Source of the DNA: an uncultured Aquimarina sp.
Lineage (GTDB): Bacteria; Bacteroidota; Bacteroidia; Flavobacteriales; Flavobacteriaceae
Direction: 5' to 3'
Length of the DNA stretch: 64,000 nt
Assembly (NCBI GenBank): GCA_947496705.1
Contig: CANMDW010000008.1
Coordinates: 113,931-177,930, forward strand
The notes under the pieces: model-generated
Told to the model about the DNA's origin: nothing
Databases searched by the model: none
The model's input: the letters and a program-made list of their open reading frames with translations, nothing else
Shown here: positions 8,681 through 19,050 of the stretch, in pieces
How the letters are laid out: every line of letters begins with the position of its first letter
Position numbering within the stretch: the first letter of the stretch is position 1
Made by a program: the position numbers and the translations under genes

Positions 8681-11600
8681 TTATTGTTTGCACAAAATAA
8701 AAGATTGAAGTATTCCATTGTTATTGGCAACCAGAACCAATTTTTGTTTTTCTATCATTCGTATTTTTTTGACATCTCCATTTGTAAAAAACCCACTTTC
8801 GGTTATGGTCTGAGGGATAAAACCTCCTGCTCCATTTCCGAAAAGTAGCAAACCGGTGCCTGCATCGTTACGCATCGTCTCGATTTCCGAGACGTATAGG
8901 TTTCCTGCCAGTAGAATATCAAGGTTTTTATCATTGTTAAAGTCTTTTATAAGTATATCATGTACACTAGAAAACTGTGCTTTATTTGGCAAAGCTGTTA
9001 ATTTAAATGTTCCATCTCCCAAATTTTCTACATAAGAAGTTGCAAAAGTTTGCGCCTCATAGTGTAATGCCTCTTGTAAATTATCATTTCCGTAGACTTC
9101 ATTTATTTCCAATGAGGCAAAAAGATCATATTTTTTTATTTTTTCTTTAAGCTCTGGAACTTGTTGAGCAGAACACGAAAATCCTCTTACAGGATAATGC
9201 TTTCCCGAATTATAATATCCCAATACGATATCCCTGCTACCGTTCTTGTCAAAATCCTCAAAATATATGTCAAAAGGTTTTTCTTCTGAAGTTTTATATT
9301 TATAATTGAGTCCCAGATTGCCGGCAATAAAGTCGGTATCGCCGTCATTGTCGAAATCACCTTTTTCAATACTAAACCACCAACCAGAAGAATTATGCAG
9401 TCCAGAGACACTTGACTTGGTAAACTGCCCTTTTTTATTTTCAAAAATCGTAATAGACATCCACTCACCGACGATGATCAAATCCTGATCTCCATCCTGA
9501 TCAAAATCGTCCCATACCGCATCTGTAACCATGCCCAGGTCTTTTAATTCTGGTGCTATTTGCTGCGTTACATCAACTAGTTCCCCTTTCCTATTTTCTA
9601 AAATGTAGCTGGACACTGGGGCCGGGTAAGTTCCTGGGAATAATCTGCCACCAATAAATACATCAAGATCTCCATCCTTGTCAAAATCTGATGGAATCAC
9701 ACATGATCCACTGACTGTAGGCAGCATTAATCCTTCAGCCTTAGTAAAATTTCCTTTTCCGTCATTTAAGTACAGTCTATCGATATAGTTTTTTGATTTT
9801 GATGAATATTCGTTTCCTCCACTCACCACATATAAATCTTTGTCTCCATCGGTATCAACATCAAAAAAAACAGCATCCAGATCTTCTTTTTCATTATCCA
9901 CTTTAAATGACTCTTGATCGGCCTCTGTAAATGTTCCTAATGTATTCTGAATATACAACGAAGCCGTATTGCCCACTGCTGCGCCAACATAAACATCTGG
10001 TAAGTCATCATTATTGACATCTGCTACTGCTAAAGCAGGGCCAAATTGTGACAATTTATGAGGCAACAACACCTGATCTTTATAATCGTCAAAATTATTT
10101 TCTTTATGAATATGCACCAATTTCTGAAGCCCGGTGATCTCCTTAAAAACCGGATTTGACACCTCATCTTTTTTTACATCTTTAGAAATTGCTTCATCCA
10201 TAAAAAGTGTAATATCCTGATTGGTTTTTATGTTTTTTAGTATTGTTGTCTTGCCATTTGGCCAGTCTACAATTATTTCATCGACGTTTTCAACACTACC
10301 TAATCCAAAATGTGCTATTTGCTCACTCGTAGAATAGATTCCTCTTACATTGGTAGTCTCTACAAACTGTTTTTCATCTCCATAATGAACAGTAATCTTG
10401 GTCCCTAAAGTATTTCTGTGATCTTTATCTTTTAATTTTAGTCTTAAAAAATTACTTATGAAATTTTCACGAGTGTTATTTTTGTAGATAAAGGCTTCTT
10501 CATTAATATTGTTTACAACAATCTCTAAATCGCCATCATTATCCAGATCTGCATAGGCTGCCCCATTAGAAAATGTTTTTTGATCAAGGCCCCAATCATC
10601 CATTACTTTGGTAAAAGTATAGTCTCCATTATTTTTATATGCATAATTTTTTAGCCTTTCGGAAGGAAGGATCTCCACCGTTTTTTTTAGATCAAGAATA
10701 TCCCAAATACTTACATCGCCGGCATTAGGATTATTCTTTACAAATGTATTGGCTACATCTACTACATAATCTGCCATTTTCTTATTGGCATCGGTATTAC
10801 GTATATCTCTAAGGAGTCCGTTGGTTACGTAAATATCTTTTAATCCGTCGTTATCAAAATCGGCCATCAAATTGGCCCAGCTCCAATCGGTTGAGGAAAT
10901 ATTGGCCAGTTCTGCAATCTCACTATAAGTGCCGTTTCCATTATTTAATTGCAGGGTATTGAACATATACTGATAATGCCCGCCCTGGTTTACTACTTTC
11001 CAAAAAGCCTGTGGATTCATCCCACTCATATTGGATTTTAGCCTAATGTTATCCTCAGCAGCCATATCGGCTACCATAATATCCAGTAAACCATCATTAT
11101 TGATATCGGCGGCATCTACACCCATACTGAAGTAAGACATATGTTTGAGTGCGGTATCGGCAACGTTTGTAAAAGTTCCATCCTGATTATTGATATAAAA
11201 GAAATCGGGTAAGTAAAAATCATTGGCTATATACAGATCTGTATAGCCATCATTATTAAAGTCTGAAGCAGACACACTATTTGCATTGCTTGTTCTTAAA
11301 ACGCCAGCCTCGTTGCTTACATCAACATAATGTGTATTTCCAACATTTTTATAAAGTTTTGAGGCATATTGCAGGTCTTTTTTTAAGTCTATCCCAAAAA
11401 ATTTAGAATAACTACCGGGATTTGGTGGCTGGTTGAGCAAAAAAAGATCCAGGAGGCCATCATTGTTATAGTCAAAAAAAGTAGCATGCCGGGTACGTTG
11501 GTCATTATCGATCCCAAACTTTGCAGCTTGTTCAGAAAAAGTAAGATCGCCATTATTAATGTACAACTTATTCTTTCTTAATTGGGGATCATCATCATAA

Positions 11601-11995
11601 AGCTCACGACACACATAGATATCTATATAACCATCTCCATTTACATCTGCCAGTGCCACTCCCGAAGACCACCCTCCATTATCCAGGATTCCGGCTTTCT
11701 GGGTTATATTTTCAAAGGTTAAATCACCTTTATTGATATAAAGCTCATCTCCTACGAGGTTTCCTGTAAAAAATATGTCTTGTAAACCATCATTATTAAA
11801 ATCGGCAATACCTACCCCTCCTCCTCCATAATAGTTGGAATATAAAAGGATATTTCTGTCTTTAAGGTCAACTATCTTATTATTAAAAGTAACCTCAGTT
11901 TGACTAGATGGAAGTAGTGTAAAAAGTTTACTTTCCTGGGCTTTTACATTCATTAAAAACAAAAAGCCAATCCAAAAAATAGTTGCTGTTTTCAT
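8681..11995 (-). CDS. FG-GAP/VCBS repeat protein with ASPIC/UnbV domain
   Basis: 1104 aa with a signal peptide (cleavage after NVKAQ, about residue 19). The chain is filled with calcium-binding-like FG-GAP/VCBS repeats of the form D-N-D-G-x-x-D-(I/L), for example DFNNDGLQDIFFTG, DVNGDGYIDIYVCR and DFDKDGDLDVFIGG, forming two beta-propellers. Between them, at about 518-590, lies an ASPIC/UnbV domain (LGTKITVHYGDEKQFVET, VDEIIVDWPNGKTTI). Proteins of this build (CRTAC1-like) often follow susD in flavobacterial loci and are probably exported or surface-exposed glycan- or protein-binding factors. No T9SS domain or lipobox is visible. The gene is 216 bp downstream of susD; that gap carries a short inverted repeat (agcctat/ataggct, about 12056-12082). 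Confidence 0.85.
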   Translation of the reverse strand: MKTATIFWIGFLFLMNVKAQESKLFTLLPSSQTEVTFNNKIVDLKDRNILLYSNYYGGGGVGIADFNNDGLQDIFFTGNLVGDELYINKGDLTFENITQKAGILDNGGWSSGVALADVNGDGYIDIYVCRELYDDDPQLRKNKLYINNGDLTFSEQAAKFGIDNDQRTRHATFFDYNNDGLLDLFLLNQPPNPGSYSKFFGIDLKKDLQYASKLYKNVGNTHYVDVSNEAGVLRTSNANSVSASDFNNDGYTDLYIANDFYLPDFFYINNQDGTFTNVADTALKHMSYFSMGVDAADINNDGLLDIMVADMAAEDNIRLKSNMSGMNPQAFWKVVNQGGHYQYMFNTLQLNNGNGTYSEIAELANISSTDWSWANLMADFDNDGLKDIYVTNGLLRDIRNTDANKKMADYVVDVANTFVKNNPNAGDVSIWDILDLKKTVEILPSERLKNYAYKNNGDYTFTKVMDDWGLDQKTFSNGAAYADLDNDGDLEIVVNNINEEAFIYKNNTRENFISNFLRLKLKDKDHRNTLGTKITVHYGDEKQFVETTNVRGIYSTSEQIAHFGLGSVENVDEIIVDWPNGKTTILKNIKTNQDITLFMDEAISKDVKKDEVSNPVFKEITGLQKLVHIHKENNFDDYKDQVLLPHKLSQFGPALAVADVNNDDLPDVYVGAAVGNTASLYIQNTLGTFTEADQESFKVDNEKEDLDAVFFDVDTDGDKDLYVVSGGNEYSSKSKNYIDRLYLNDGKGNFTKAEGLMLPTVSGSCVIPSDFDKDGDLDVFIGGRLFPGTYPAPVSSYILENRKGELVDVTQQIAPELKDLGMVTDAVWDDFDQDGDQDLIIVGEWMSITIFENKKGQFTKSSVSGLHNSSGWWFSIEKGDFDNDGDTDFIAGNLGLNYKYKTSEEKPFDIYFEDFDKNGSRDIVLGYYNSGKHYPVRGFSCSAQQVPELKEKIKKYDLFASLEINEVYGNDNLQEALHYEAQTFATSYVENLGDGTFKLTALPNKAQFSSVHDILIKDFNNDKNLDILLAGNLYVSEIETMRNDAGTGLLLFGNGAGGFIPQTITESGFFTNGDVKKIRMIEKQKLVLVANNNGILQSFILCKQ

Positions 11996-12211
11996 GGCCT
12001 TTAAGATAAAAAAGGTATCTAAAAATTACAAGTACCCTTAATCTGTCGTAGTAAGCCTATCTTAGGGGTCGAAATAGGCTAAGTTGAAATGTATGGGGAG
12101 TTACCATTTTTTATTTTTCTCCCAAAAAACCGGAACATTTCAAAAGACAGTAAAAAACTTTTTAGACACCTTTTTTGGTTTAAATCAAAAACTAATTCAC
12201 ATTAACTATAA

Positions 12212-13765
12212 TTATTCAACATCCCACCATACTCTGGTAGTAAATTGATCGGGTCCTTGTCTTGCTACAGCAGCTTGGTAATTTTCAGCATTAACGATCT
12301 GCTCACGCTCATAATAGCGTAATCGCCTTGGTATTTGTCCATTGCTTTCATTACCCGGATAATCTACCGGGGTTAGGACTGGAAAACCGGTTCTTCTCCA
12401 ATTGGCATAAGACTCTATATGATTTAAAAAAGTGGCGATCCAATATTGTGTATTTACCTGCTCGAGGCCATTGGCTGCATCAAAAGGATTGGCAGTTAGG
12501 TAATCTTGCACTTCTGTATCAGTTACCCTATAATCAACATCAAGAAGTTTATTCTCAAGCTCATAAAGATCTAATTGCTTCATGGCTGCTCTTACTCCTG
12601 CCCGGTAATGGGCGGCAGGATCTCCTCCTGCAATTCCCCAACGAATATCGGCTTCTGCCAGCATAAACTCTACCTCGGCATAGGTTTGGAAAAAGTACGG
12701 ATCATCTTCGCCGGTAATCAGATTCCTGTTGGGCTCAGAAAAATTATCTAAATCATCCCCTCCGGGAATATCCTGAAATGTAGTTGCATCCAGACCGTTA
12801 GGCAATCCTTGTTGCAAAGCAGGGTCATTGCTCCCACTAGTTTTTTTATTACCATCACCGTCGGGCAATGCTGCATAAATGCGAAGTCTGGGGTCACCAC
12901 TTAGGGCGTTGATAAAGGTATCGCTTAATCTAATATCATCACCTTCACCGATAAATGTTTGCCCGTTTCCATTTCTGTTAATCCCTTCCGGGCCATCGGT
13001 ATGTTCTACATAGGCCGTATCATCGTTAGATTGCATCACTCCACCATCGATCGCTCTTTGTACCCATTGCTGTGATGCTGCAGGATCAACTTTTATCAAC
13101 CGGAAGCCCAGTCGCAGCATCATCGAATATCCAAAGCGTTTCCATTTTTCCTGATTTCCTCCAAAAAGTATATCGGCCGATCCAAACTGGGAGCCTCCGG
13201 TACCTAGGGCTGCGGTAGCTTCTGCCAGCTCATTCAACATATCTGCATAGATCTCACTCTGGGGGTCATAAACAGGTCTTAGGATATTGTCGGTAAACCC
13301 TTTACCTGTCTCACTGTATGGCACATCGCCATATAGATCGGTAATTTTATGATAGATAAATACCCGTAATATTCTGGCGATAGCCAGCATTTCTTCAGCG
13401 TATTGATCTTCGGGATCGGTTTCTAACTGAAACATAATATCTTCCATGATCTTTACCATATCGTTATACCCTCTCTCAAACCAGGCTCCAGACCACTGGG
13501 TATTATACAAATATTTATCACCTATCCAGACACCTCCAATGGCTGCCATATGTTGCATCATGGTAGCACAATAAATTAAATTTGCCCTTGCATTTTCAAA
13601 ACCATCTCCTGAGGCCCTTAAAATAGCGTTAGTAAATTTTGGGCCAGGTTCCATTACCTCAGCGTTGTTCGGATTTACGTTAAGTTCTTCAAAGCCATCA
13701 TCACAGGCGGTAGTTCCCAGAAAAACTATTAAAATTGCGGTTATAATTTTTTTCATCATTGACAT
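12212..13765 (-). CDS. susD: SusD/RagB-like outer-membrane glycan-binding lipoprotein
   Basis: 517 aa. The lipoprotein signal ends GTTAC, followed by DDGFEELN, an acidic surface-export-like stretch. The sequence matches the SusD-like 2 group: FEELNVNPNNAE near the start, MMQHMA, an ILRVFIYHKITDLYGDVPYS segment (helix of the TPR-like scaffold) and FFQTYAEVEFMLAEA in the C-terminal half. It pairs with SusC to capture oligosaccharide at the surface and act as a lid on the transporter. It lies 13 bp downstream of susC and is surely co-transcribed. The start at 13765 gives MSMMKKI; initiation at the third or fourth Met (13759 or 13756) is equally likely. Confidence 0.95.
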   Translation of the reverse strand: MSMMKKIITAILIVFLGTTACDDGFEELNVNPNNAEVMEPGPKFTNAILRASGDGFENARANLIYCATMMQHMAAIGGVWIGDKYLYNTQWSGAWFERGYNDMVKIMEDIMFQLETDPEDQYAEEMLAIARILRVFIYHKITDLYGDVPYSETGKGFTDNILRPVYDPQSEIYADMLNELAEATAALGTGGSQFGSADILFGGNQEKWKRFGYSMMLRLGFRLIKVDPAASQQWVQRAIDGGVMQSNDDTAYVEHTDGPEGINRNGNGQTFIGEGDDIRLSDTFINALSGDPRLRIYAALPDGDGNKKTSGSNDPALQQGLPNGLDATTFQDIPGGDDLDNFSEPNRNLITGEDDPYFFQTYAEVEFMLAEADIRWGIAGGDPAAHYRAGVRAAMKQLDLYELENKLLDVDYRVTDTEVQDYLTANPFDAANGLEQVNTQYWIATFLNHIESYANWRRTGFPVLTPVDYPGNESNGQIPRRLRYYEREQIVNAENYQAAVARQGPDQFTTRVWWDVE

Positions 13766-13778
13766 ATCTTTAGAATTC

Positions 13779-16700
13779 TTAAAACTTTAGATTGACAGTT
13801 AGTCCATAGTTTGCAATCGAAGGCAAACTAAAATACTCCAATCCTTGTGCATTTCCTCCATTAAATCCGGCTTCCGGATCAATATTTTTGGACTCTCTTT
13901 TTATAAAGAACAGGTTTCTTCCTACCAAAGAAATATTGGCTGCAGTAAGGAAGGTCTTTTTCAGCATTTGTGAGGGAAACGTATATCCCAAACTCAATTG
14001 ACGTAGTTTAATAAAATCAGCATCTTCAATTACCTCTTCTGCTATATTTGCGAGTCGGCCATAATAATTCTGTAAGGTAGTATTATCATGCGTAAAGGAA
14101 AACTGACCTCCATTCTCATTGACTCCGGTTACCGTGAGTCCGCCTTCTCGACCATTTAAGGTACGTTTGTCTAATCCTCTTGCAGTGGCTATTGCATTAC
14201 TCCCTGCATATACCTGTCCGCCAAATTTGGCATCGATCAGAAAGCTTACATTAAAATTCTTATACCGAAACGTATTGGTCAAGCCCATCGCCCAGGGAGG
14301 CACTCCCTCTCCTAAAATCTGACGTTCGGGATTAATGACCGGTAGTCCATCTTCATTATATACAATCTGGCCTGCATCATTTCGCAAATAAGCTGTACCA
14401 AATATCACTCCAAAAGGCTGGCCCACAATCTGACTGATGGTGGCACTTTGTGTACGTACATTACCCGCAGTTAGATTATTGTTCCGATCATCGGTAGCCA
14501 CAATCTCACTCTCATTAAACCCAAAATTATAACTTATATCCCATTGAAAGTCTGAGGATTGTATGGGTGTACCGCTAAGCAGCAACTCTAACCCTTTGTT
14601 TTCAATTACTCCAACATTGGTTAATAAATTTGTATATCCTGAAGTATTTGAAATATCCACAGGAAGAATATCTCCTGAAGTTTCATTGGTATAATATGCT
14701 ACATCTATCCCGAATCGATTATCAAACAAACTAAGATCTATACCAATTTCTATCTCTTCCTTACTAAAAGGAGTCAAGGCAGGATTTGGTATGGTTGACC
14801 CTGGAAGTGGTTGCACTGCCGGGGCTATTTCTCCTATCGGCTGTCCTAAATGACCCTGACCGGTAATACGATACGACAGGTTTAATAAATAAGGGGTTTC
14901 AGTCCCTCCGGCCACTTCAGAATATCCTGCCCTGATCCTACCAAAGGTCAACCAGGATGGCATTTCCCAGGCATTAGAAAACACAAAGCTGGCACTGGCA
15001 GAGGGATAGAACTCATTATTCGGACTTGCTTTTCCTGCTGCCGACAAGGTCGAAAACCAATCATTACGCCCGGTTACCGTTAAAAACAAGTAATCTTTAT
15101 ATGACAGTTCCATTGATCCATAGATTCCTGAAAATGCCAATTCGGTCAATGATCTTTCCTGACTGGAGTTTTCAACATTTCCTATAACTTCGAAAGCTGT
15201 TATAAAACGCTCTCCCCGTAACTTCAGAAAATCTCTTCGCTGTGTATTTTTATTTGCTCCCACAAAAGCTTTGACCTCCAATTCTTCGGTGATGTTTGTA
15301 TCGACTCCAAGAATAAGATCGGCATCTACCTGTGTGATATTGTTTTCTCTTTCTTCAATACTTCCTTGCGGGGTAAAAGCCGTACCAAAACCTTCTACCT
15401 GCGTGGTACGAACGGTGGAATGATCTATACCGGCTCTTGCGGTAATATCCAGCCAATCAAAAATCTGATATTTTACCTTGGCAGCACTTAATATTCTATT
15501 TCTACGATCAAAAGTCCTAAATCTACTGGATGCCCAATATGGATTTGTCAAAAATGCATTTCCAGTAACCTGTTGTTCTACTCCGGTTTCAGTAACACCC
15601 GGTGCAATACTCTCTACATTGACATTGGGAGGTAACAGTGTTGTTATAAAATTCGCATTTCCCGGAGCGTCGGAAACCCGGGGTCTATTGGTTACTTTCT
15701 CAATAATATACCGGGCACTTAGGTCTAAGGTAAGCTTATCTGCTGCTACCGAGTTGAGATTCAGAGAAAATGATTTTCGGTTCAATTCTGAATTTGGAAG
15801 TACATCTTTATTATCAAAGTCGGTTACTGCAAATCGATAATTAAAATTCTCAGCTCCCTTGGTTAGAGCTACGGTGTTTATTAAGGTAACCCCTGTATTA
15901 TAAAATCGTTTCAGATTATCTCCTGTATCGGTATAAGGTCTTGAAACGCCATCAAACTGAACAGAGGAAGGAATGCTGCCCAACCTTTCACCCCAGGATG
16001 AAAGGGCAAAATTAAGTCCTTCTTCTTCAGAAGTTGGAGCAATGCCTCGGGAGCCTTGTCCGTACGTTGTTTGATAATCTCTGATACCGGTGTTAATATT
16101 ATCGAAAGTAATCTGACTACTATACTCTACTCCAAGACCTTTTCGTTCTTTTCCGCTTTTGGTAGTAATTAAAATCACTCCATTGGAAGCTCTGGAACCA
16201 TAAAGTGCTGCAGCGGCACCGCCTTTAAGTACACTTACAGATTCGACATCATCGGGATTAATGCTGGAAATCCCATCTCCAAAATCAGACCCTCCCCATT
16301 CACTGGCTACGCCCAACTGCGTATTATCGATGGTAACCCCATCTACTACATACAGTGGTTGATTGGTTCCTGATATACTGGATGCTCCCCGGATAATGAC
16401 CCGGGTAGAGCCTGAAGCCCCGGTAGCAGGAGGGGTAATATTGACCCCAGCCACTTTACCTTGCAATGCATTTAAAGCATTGGCAGTTTTTACTTCAGAT
16501 ACCACATCTCCTTGTAATTGAGTAACCGAATATCCAAGCGTTTTTCGATCACGCTCTATACCCAGTGCAGTTACGAAAACCTCATCGAGTTGCTCTGCTT
16601 CTTGAGATAAAGATACATTAATAGCTGTTTGACTGTTTACGGCTACTTCTTGTGTACCATACCCCAAGGTAGAAAACACTAAAACAGCATCCTGCCTTGG

Positions 16701-16898
16701 TAGTTTAATTGAATAGTTTCCATCAAAATCAGATAACACTCCAACAGATGTACCTTTTACGATCACATTCACTCCCGGAAGGGGGCTACCTTCCTTTGCA
16801 TCGGTTACTTTGCCCGATACCGTCGAATCTTGTGCCAGCACCGATTGAAAACTGATAAAGGGCACAAACACTAGCAATACTAGTAACTTCTTATACAT
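13779..16898 (-). CDS. susC: SusC/RagA-type TonB-dependent outer-membrane transporter
   Basis: 1039 aa. After the signal peptide (to about residue 22) comes a carboxypeptidase-D regulatory-like domain (about 27-110: GKVTDAKEGSPLPGVNVIVK). It is followed by the plug with the family signature GVNITPPATGASGSTRVIIR and SVSVLKGGAAAALYGSRASN (about 220-240), and a long 22-strand barrel ending in the aromatic-terminated LTVNLKF. It imports glycan captured by SusD, driven by TonB. There is no N-terminal secretin/FecR-interacting extension, so regulation by an anti-sigma partner is not indicated. The upstream 650 bp hold repeats but no gene, implying that susC may have its own promoter besides read-through from the upstream enzymes. 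Confidence 0.97.
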   Translation of the reverse strand: MYKKLLVLLVFVPFISFQSVLAQDSTVSGKVTDAKEGSPLPGVNVIVKGTSVGVLSDFDGNYSIKLPRQDAVLVFSTLGYGTQEVAVNSQTAINVSLSQEAEQLDEVFVTALGIERDRKTLGYSVTQLQGDVVSEVKTANALNALQGKVAGVNITPPATGASGSTRVIIRGASSISGTNQPLYVVDGVTIDNTQLGVASEWGGSDFGDGISSINPDDVESVSVLKGGAAAALYGSRASNGVILITTKSGKERKGLGVEYSSQITFDNINTGIRDYQTTYGQGSRGIAPTSEEEGLNFALSSWGERLGSIPSSVQFDGVSRPYTDTGDNLKRFYNTGVTLINTVALTKGAENFNYRFAVTDFDNKDVLPNSELNRKSFSLNLNSVAADKLTLDLSARYIIEKVTNRPRVSDAPGNANFITTLLPPNVNVESIAPGVTETGVEQQVTGNAFLTNPYWASSRFRTFDRRNRILSAAKVKYQIFDWLDITARAGIDHSTVRTTQVEGFGTAFTPQGSIEERENNITQVDADLILGVDTNITEELEVKAFVGANKNTQRRDFLKLRGERFITAFEVIGNVENSSQERSLTELAFSGIYGSMELSYKDYLFLTVTGRNDWFSTLSAAGKASPNNEFYPSASASFVFSNAWEMPSWLTFGRIRAGYSEVAGGTETPYLLNLSYRITGQGHLGQPIGEIAPAVQPLPGSTIPNPALTPFSKEEIEIGIDLSLFDNRFGIDVAYYTNETSGDILPVDISNTSGYTNLLTNVGVIENKGLELLLSGTPIQSSDFQWDISYNFGFNESEIVATDDRNNNLTAGNVRTQSATISQIVGQPFGVIFGTAYLRNDAGQIVYNEDGLPVINPERQILGEGVPPWAMGLTNTFRYKNFNVSFLIDAKFGGQVYAGSNAIATARGLDKRTLNGREGGLTVTGVNENGGQFSFTHDNTTLQNYYGRLANIAEEVIEDADFIKLRQLSLGYTFPSQMLKKTFLTAANISLVGRNLFFIKRESKNIDPEAGFNGGNAQGLEYFSLPSIANYGLTVNLKF

Positions 16899-17551
16899 AC
16901 TTGTTTATTTAATTTACATTAAGTTGATTTTTGTTTCCCAAGGTTTATTTAATAAATCTTAACATAAATGTTATAATATCATTAACTTTTATGAAAGTTT
17001 TTCGACCAATGACCATCCTGAAAAGTTAAAGGGTAGAATTATGTAAGCATTCGAGACAATGATCATAAGTAAATAAAAAAGCTTTTAAGGGTATTAGATT
17101 TTTAACATCTGACTTCTGCACTTTTCAGGAATTAGCTTTAAAAACATTGGGAAGTATCATAAACATTGAGGTTGTTTTTTGAGGTTGGGTGTTCCGGTAC
17201 GTTTAGTTAAGTCAAAGTAGTGTTTTTTTGGCCTGGAAAACTTTGGTAAAAGTGAATAGGAGAAGTAACGTTAAAGATTTTTTTTGTGTTCATACGAATC
17301 TTTATGCTATATACATCATTATCATTTTAGTTTAGAGGTTATTTTGAAAGCTATACTGTTTTAAAAAAATCTAGTGGATGATCCGTAATCACTTCCAAAG
17401 TTTTGCTAAGCCTAGCTTTTTTTGTTTCTTTTTTCAGCAATGGAAAAAAGAAAATGATTAGGATCCCCCAGTGCAGAAGTCAGGAAAAAGCTTTTAAGGT
17501 TATTAGATTGTTAACAGAGGTTGTTAAAAATCTAATAATGCATAACTCAGG
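16899..17551. other. 650-bp gap upstream of susC with repeated segments
   Basis: No gene. Two direct copies of a roughly 32-bp segment (aaaaagcttttaagg followed by tattagattNttaaca) lie at 17075-17107 and 17485-17516. ctgacttctgcact (from about 17109) recurs in inverse orientation as agtgcagaagtcag (about 17470-17483). The second direct copy also pairs with 17521-17538 to make a hairpin. The left part (16899-17070) should carry the susC promoter and leader. I could not pick out a clear TAnnTTTG element there. Confidence 0.6.
17500..17538 (-). terminator. Strong stem-loop just past the GH29 stop codon
   Basis: ttattagattgttaaca (17500-17516) pairs with the reverse complement at 17521-17538 across a gagg loop, with one mismatch in about 17 pairs. 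It lies 13 bp beyond the fucosidase stop on the minus strand. It is A/T-rich and without a clean T-run, so it may be a 3'-end stabiliser or a weak terminator separating the enzyme genes from susC/susD. Confidence 0.5.
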
Positions 17552-19042
17552 CTACTTGATCTTGAATACAAAAGCAACTGTCCCTAAAAGTTTACTTTTT
17601 ATTTTTTGAGGAATCTGAATGATCGTGGTATCTCCTTTTTTAGTCCATTTTAATTGAAGATTGAAGCCTAATATTTCTACTTTTGCATCATCTGAAGGGA
17701 TATAACCCTGGAATGTAATCTGCGAAGATATATCTGTCTGACCTTTTTTTACCAAATAAATAAGATATACAGTTCCATCTTTTTTAGTCGTTATACATAT
17801 GTTATCAGACTTGTAAGGTGCCTTGGATCTTGTATTATAAATAGCTTCATTATTCACTTTCATCCATTCTCCGATTTCTTCCAGAAGTGTGTATGCACCT
17901 TCATCCCATTCTCCCAAAGCATTAGGAGCCACATTTAACAATAAATTACCTCCTTTTGCTACAATATCTACCAACATGTGTATCGCTTTGCGACCAGACA
18001 TATATTTTGCATCGGGAGTCCAGGACCATCCACCACCGGATATGATACAAGATTCCCAAGGATAAGGTAGTGGCTTTTCGGGAACTCTGTTCTCTGGTGT
18101 TAAGTAATTTTGATTTTTGCCATGAACTGCTCTATCTACCACAATCAATCCCGGTTGTTTTTTTCTTGCTTCGACTACCAGTTCGTCCATTTTAATATCC
18201 TGATTTATAATTCGGTTTTTTAAATACCCATTTTGATTATTTTCAAGTTGGCTCTTATACCCACTTAAAATTTTGTCTTTTGGAGTATGTGCAACCCATC
18301 CCCCATCAAGCCAAAGAATATCGACTTTTCCATAATCGGTAAGTAATTCCATAATTTGATTATGTGTAAAGGTTACAAATTTGTGCCATTTCTCTGGATT
18401 TGCTTCTGGCTCATAATTAACATTTCTATCTCTTGGTGGGAAATAAGGATCCCAATAATCTGGCGAATGCCAATCTGGTTTTGAAAAATAGACTCCTGTC
18501 CAGAATTCTTTATTACGAAAAGCATCAAAAATTTCTTTGGTAACATTCGCTTTAGGGTTACTAGAAAAAGGAGTTTCGGTATCTGTTATCTTGTATTCTG
18601 TATATTTTGAATCGAACATCGAAAACCCGTCATGATGTTTAGTGGTAAACACGACATATTTCATTCCTGCTTTTTTTGCAGCTTCAGCCCATTTTTCGGG
18701 ATCAAAATGTACCGGATTGAAGGTTTTCTTTAAGCCTTCATATTCTTTTTTATAGGTAGTATAATCATTAGGATTCGATCCTTTTTTACGCTCGCACCAA
18801 TCATACTCTTCCGGACATAATGACCAGGATTCTACGATACCCCACTGGCTGTATGTACCCCAATGCATTAGCAGTCCAAATTTTAAATTTTGCCATTCTT
18901 CTAATTTTTCCAGCACCACGGAATCTGTTTCCGGTATATACCGATCTTCCTCATGAACAACCTGAGCGATACTACTTTGACTTAATAATATTATTATTAA
19001 AGCAGTAATGGATTTTAATTTGACTCGTTTAAAGCTTTCCAT
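17552..19042 (-). CDS. GH29 alpha-L-fucosidase, secreted to the periplasm
   Basis: 496 aa. A signal peptide (to about residue 26, SSIAQ) has no lipobox. The GH29 fold is shown by KFGLLMHWGTYS (54-65), the fucose-binding VVFTTKHHDGFSMF (130-143) and DILWLDGGW (241-249), whose Asp246 is the predicted nucleophile of this retaining family. The C-terminus has the small beta-sandwich seen in family members. It would remove alpha-linked fucose from the N-glycan core or antennae; the linkage cannot be read from sequence alone. The gene is 8 bp downstream of GH92-A and is followed by a strong stem-loop, so it looks like the last gene of the enzyme operon. Confidence 0.93.
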   Translation of the reverse strand: MESFKRVKLKSITALIIILLSQSSIAQVVHEEDRYIPETDSVVLEKLEEWQNLKFGLLMHWGTYSQWGIVESWSLCPEEYDWCERKKGSNPNDYTTYKKEYEGLKKTFNPVHFDPEKWAEAAKKAGMKYVVFTTKHHDGFSMFDSKYTEYKITDTETPFSSNPKANVTKEIFDAFRNKEFWTGVYFSKPDWHSPDYWDPYFPPRDRNVNYEPEANPEKWHKFVTFTHNQIMELLTDYGKVDILWLDGGWVAHTPKDKILSGYKSQLENNQNGYLKNRIINQDIKMDELVVEARKKQPGLIVVDRAVHGKNQNYLTPENRVPEKPLPYPWESCIISGGGWSWTPDAKYMSGRKAIHMLVDIVAKGGNLLLNVAPNALGEWDEGAYTLLEEIGEWMKVNNEAIYNTRSKAPYKSDNICITTKKDGTVYLIYLVKKGQTDISSQITFQGYIPSDDAKVEILGFNLQLKWTKKGDTTIIQIPQKIKSKLLGTVAFVFKIK

Positions 19043-19050
19043 AATTAATT

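Noticed and set aside
15478..15840. 120-codon plus-strand ORF inside susC
   Set aside because: It is antisense to a clear TonB transporter barrel and has no protein-like features; it arises from codon use of the real gene.
17403..17609. 68-codon plus-strand ORF downstream of susC's upstream region
   Set aside because: It overlaps the GH29 C-terminus antisense and runs through the hairpin repeat; its composition is that of the repeats.
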